From: an uncultured Gammaproteobacteria bacterium
Lineage (GTDB): Bacteria; Pseudomonadota; Gammaproteobacteria; UBA9214
Assembly: GCA_905480305.1 (NCBI GenBank)
Contig: CAJQPV010000189.1
Location: forward strand, 1 to 5,438
Direction of reading: 5' to 3'
Length of the DNA stretch: 5,438 nucleotides
Each line of letters opens with the position of its first letter. Position 1 is the stretch's first letter. The notes under the pieces are model-generated. The model made no database searches. It was not told where the DNA came from and worked only from the letters and a program-made list of their open reading frames with translations. This document shows, in pieces, positions 5,085 through 5,438 of the stretch. The position numbers were made by a program, and so were the translations under genes.

Positions 5085-5438
5085 ATGAATAATATTGAAC
5101 ACCCGCATCTCGCCTTTCTGTTGAGCTTGTCATTGCTTTTTCCTGGCTGGGCAGCTGCAGATTTTACTTATGATGGACTGGTCGTATTCGGGGATAGCTT
5201 GTCCGATTCAGGCAACAAGTATGTCGTGACAGGGCTGTCCAATACACCGCCGTATGATCTGCTGGACCCGTTCCTTGTCCCCGATGGCCCTTACACGAAG
5301 GGGGGACTCCATCACAGCAACGGGAAGACCTGGGTGGAACAGTACGCGAAACCACTGGACCTGGGTGACCTGGTGCGTCCGGCACTGCGTAACCCTGGTA
5401 AAGCGACCAACTATGCCTATGGAGGCGCACGTGCACGT
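5085..5438 (+). CDS. Secreted GDSL/SGNH-family esterase or lipase (partial, cut by the right edge)
   Basis: The first 118 residues are present and the frame is open to the window edge. ATG 5085 is preceded by GGAGG (5074-5078) at a 6-base gap, a strong ribosome-binding site. Residues 1-25 are a signal peptide with hydrophobic core AFLLSLSLLF and a likely cut after WAAA. Block I of the GDSL/SGNH hydrolases follows as VVFGDSLSDSGN (33-44), with nucleophile Ser38. NYAYGGARA near the end (about residues 109-117) is block II, supplying the oxyanion-hole Gly. The spacing and the insert between them (PDGPYTKGG, NGKTWVEQYA) are typical of the phospholipase/lecithinase/haemolysin-like branch. The Asn of block III and the Asp-His of block V lie beyond the window, as does any C-terminal autotransporter domain, so export route and substrate (lipid ester, acyl or acetyl polysaccharide) are open. 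Probable control is through the FNR-type box at 4981-4994. Confidence 0.88.
   Translation, partial: MNNIEHPHLAFLLSLSLLFPGWAAADFTYDGLVVFGDSLSDSGNKYVVTGLSNTPPYDLLDPFLVPDGPYTKGGLHHSNGKTWVEQYAKPLDLGDLVRPALRNPGKATNYAYGGARAR

Overview
The window looks like chromosomal DNA of a gammaproteobacterium, or at least a Gram-negative proteobacterium. It has secreted proteins with classical signal peptides, a periplasmic-binding-type sensor, good Shine-Dalgarno sites, and an FNR/ANR-like operator. The species cannot be named from the sequence. The P-type ATPase gene is visibly GC-rich, while the left end and the intergenic stretches are AT-richer.

Layout. (1) Positions 1-252, minus strand: the first 84 codons of a gene running off the left edge. 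It encodes a signal peptide followed by a PhnD/TtrS-like periplasmic binding domain, most likely the sensor part of a signalling protein. (2) Positions 253-859: about 600 bases with no supportable gene. (3) Positions 860-1540, minus strand: a complete secreted CHAP-domain amidase related to the amidase half of glutathionylspermidine synthetase/amidase, without the synthetase half. (4) Positions 1541-2047: a divergent intergenic region with a REP-like inverted repeat, a strong sigma70-type promoter, and a possible 33-codon leader ORF that overlaps the next gene by ATGA. (5) Positions 2048-4768, plus strand: a complete 906-residue P2-type cation-transporting ATPase with all catalytic motifs but altered ion-binding residues in M5 and M6. 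(6) Positions 4769-5084: an intergenic region whose right half holds an FNR-type box centred exactly 41.5 bases upstream of the start site predicted from an extended -10 element. (7) Positions 5085-5438, plus strand: the first 118 codons of a secreted GDSL/SGNH esterase-lipase, cut by the right edge.

The genes do not form one operon. The sensor fragment and the CHAP gene point left and are about 600 bases apart. The ATPase and the esterase point right and are about 316 bases apart, with a separate promoter predicted for the esterase. Three of the four main products act in or across the cell envelope as secreted or periplasmic proteins, and the fourth is an inner-membrane pump. The sequence does not show a shared pathway. 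I see no mobile element, CRISPR array, or tRNA or rRNA gene. The most unusual points are the predicted FNR-type control of a secreted esterase, the small ORF coupled to the ATPase, and the non-canonical cation site of the pump.
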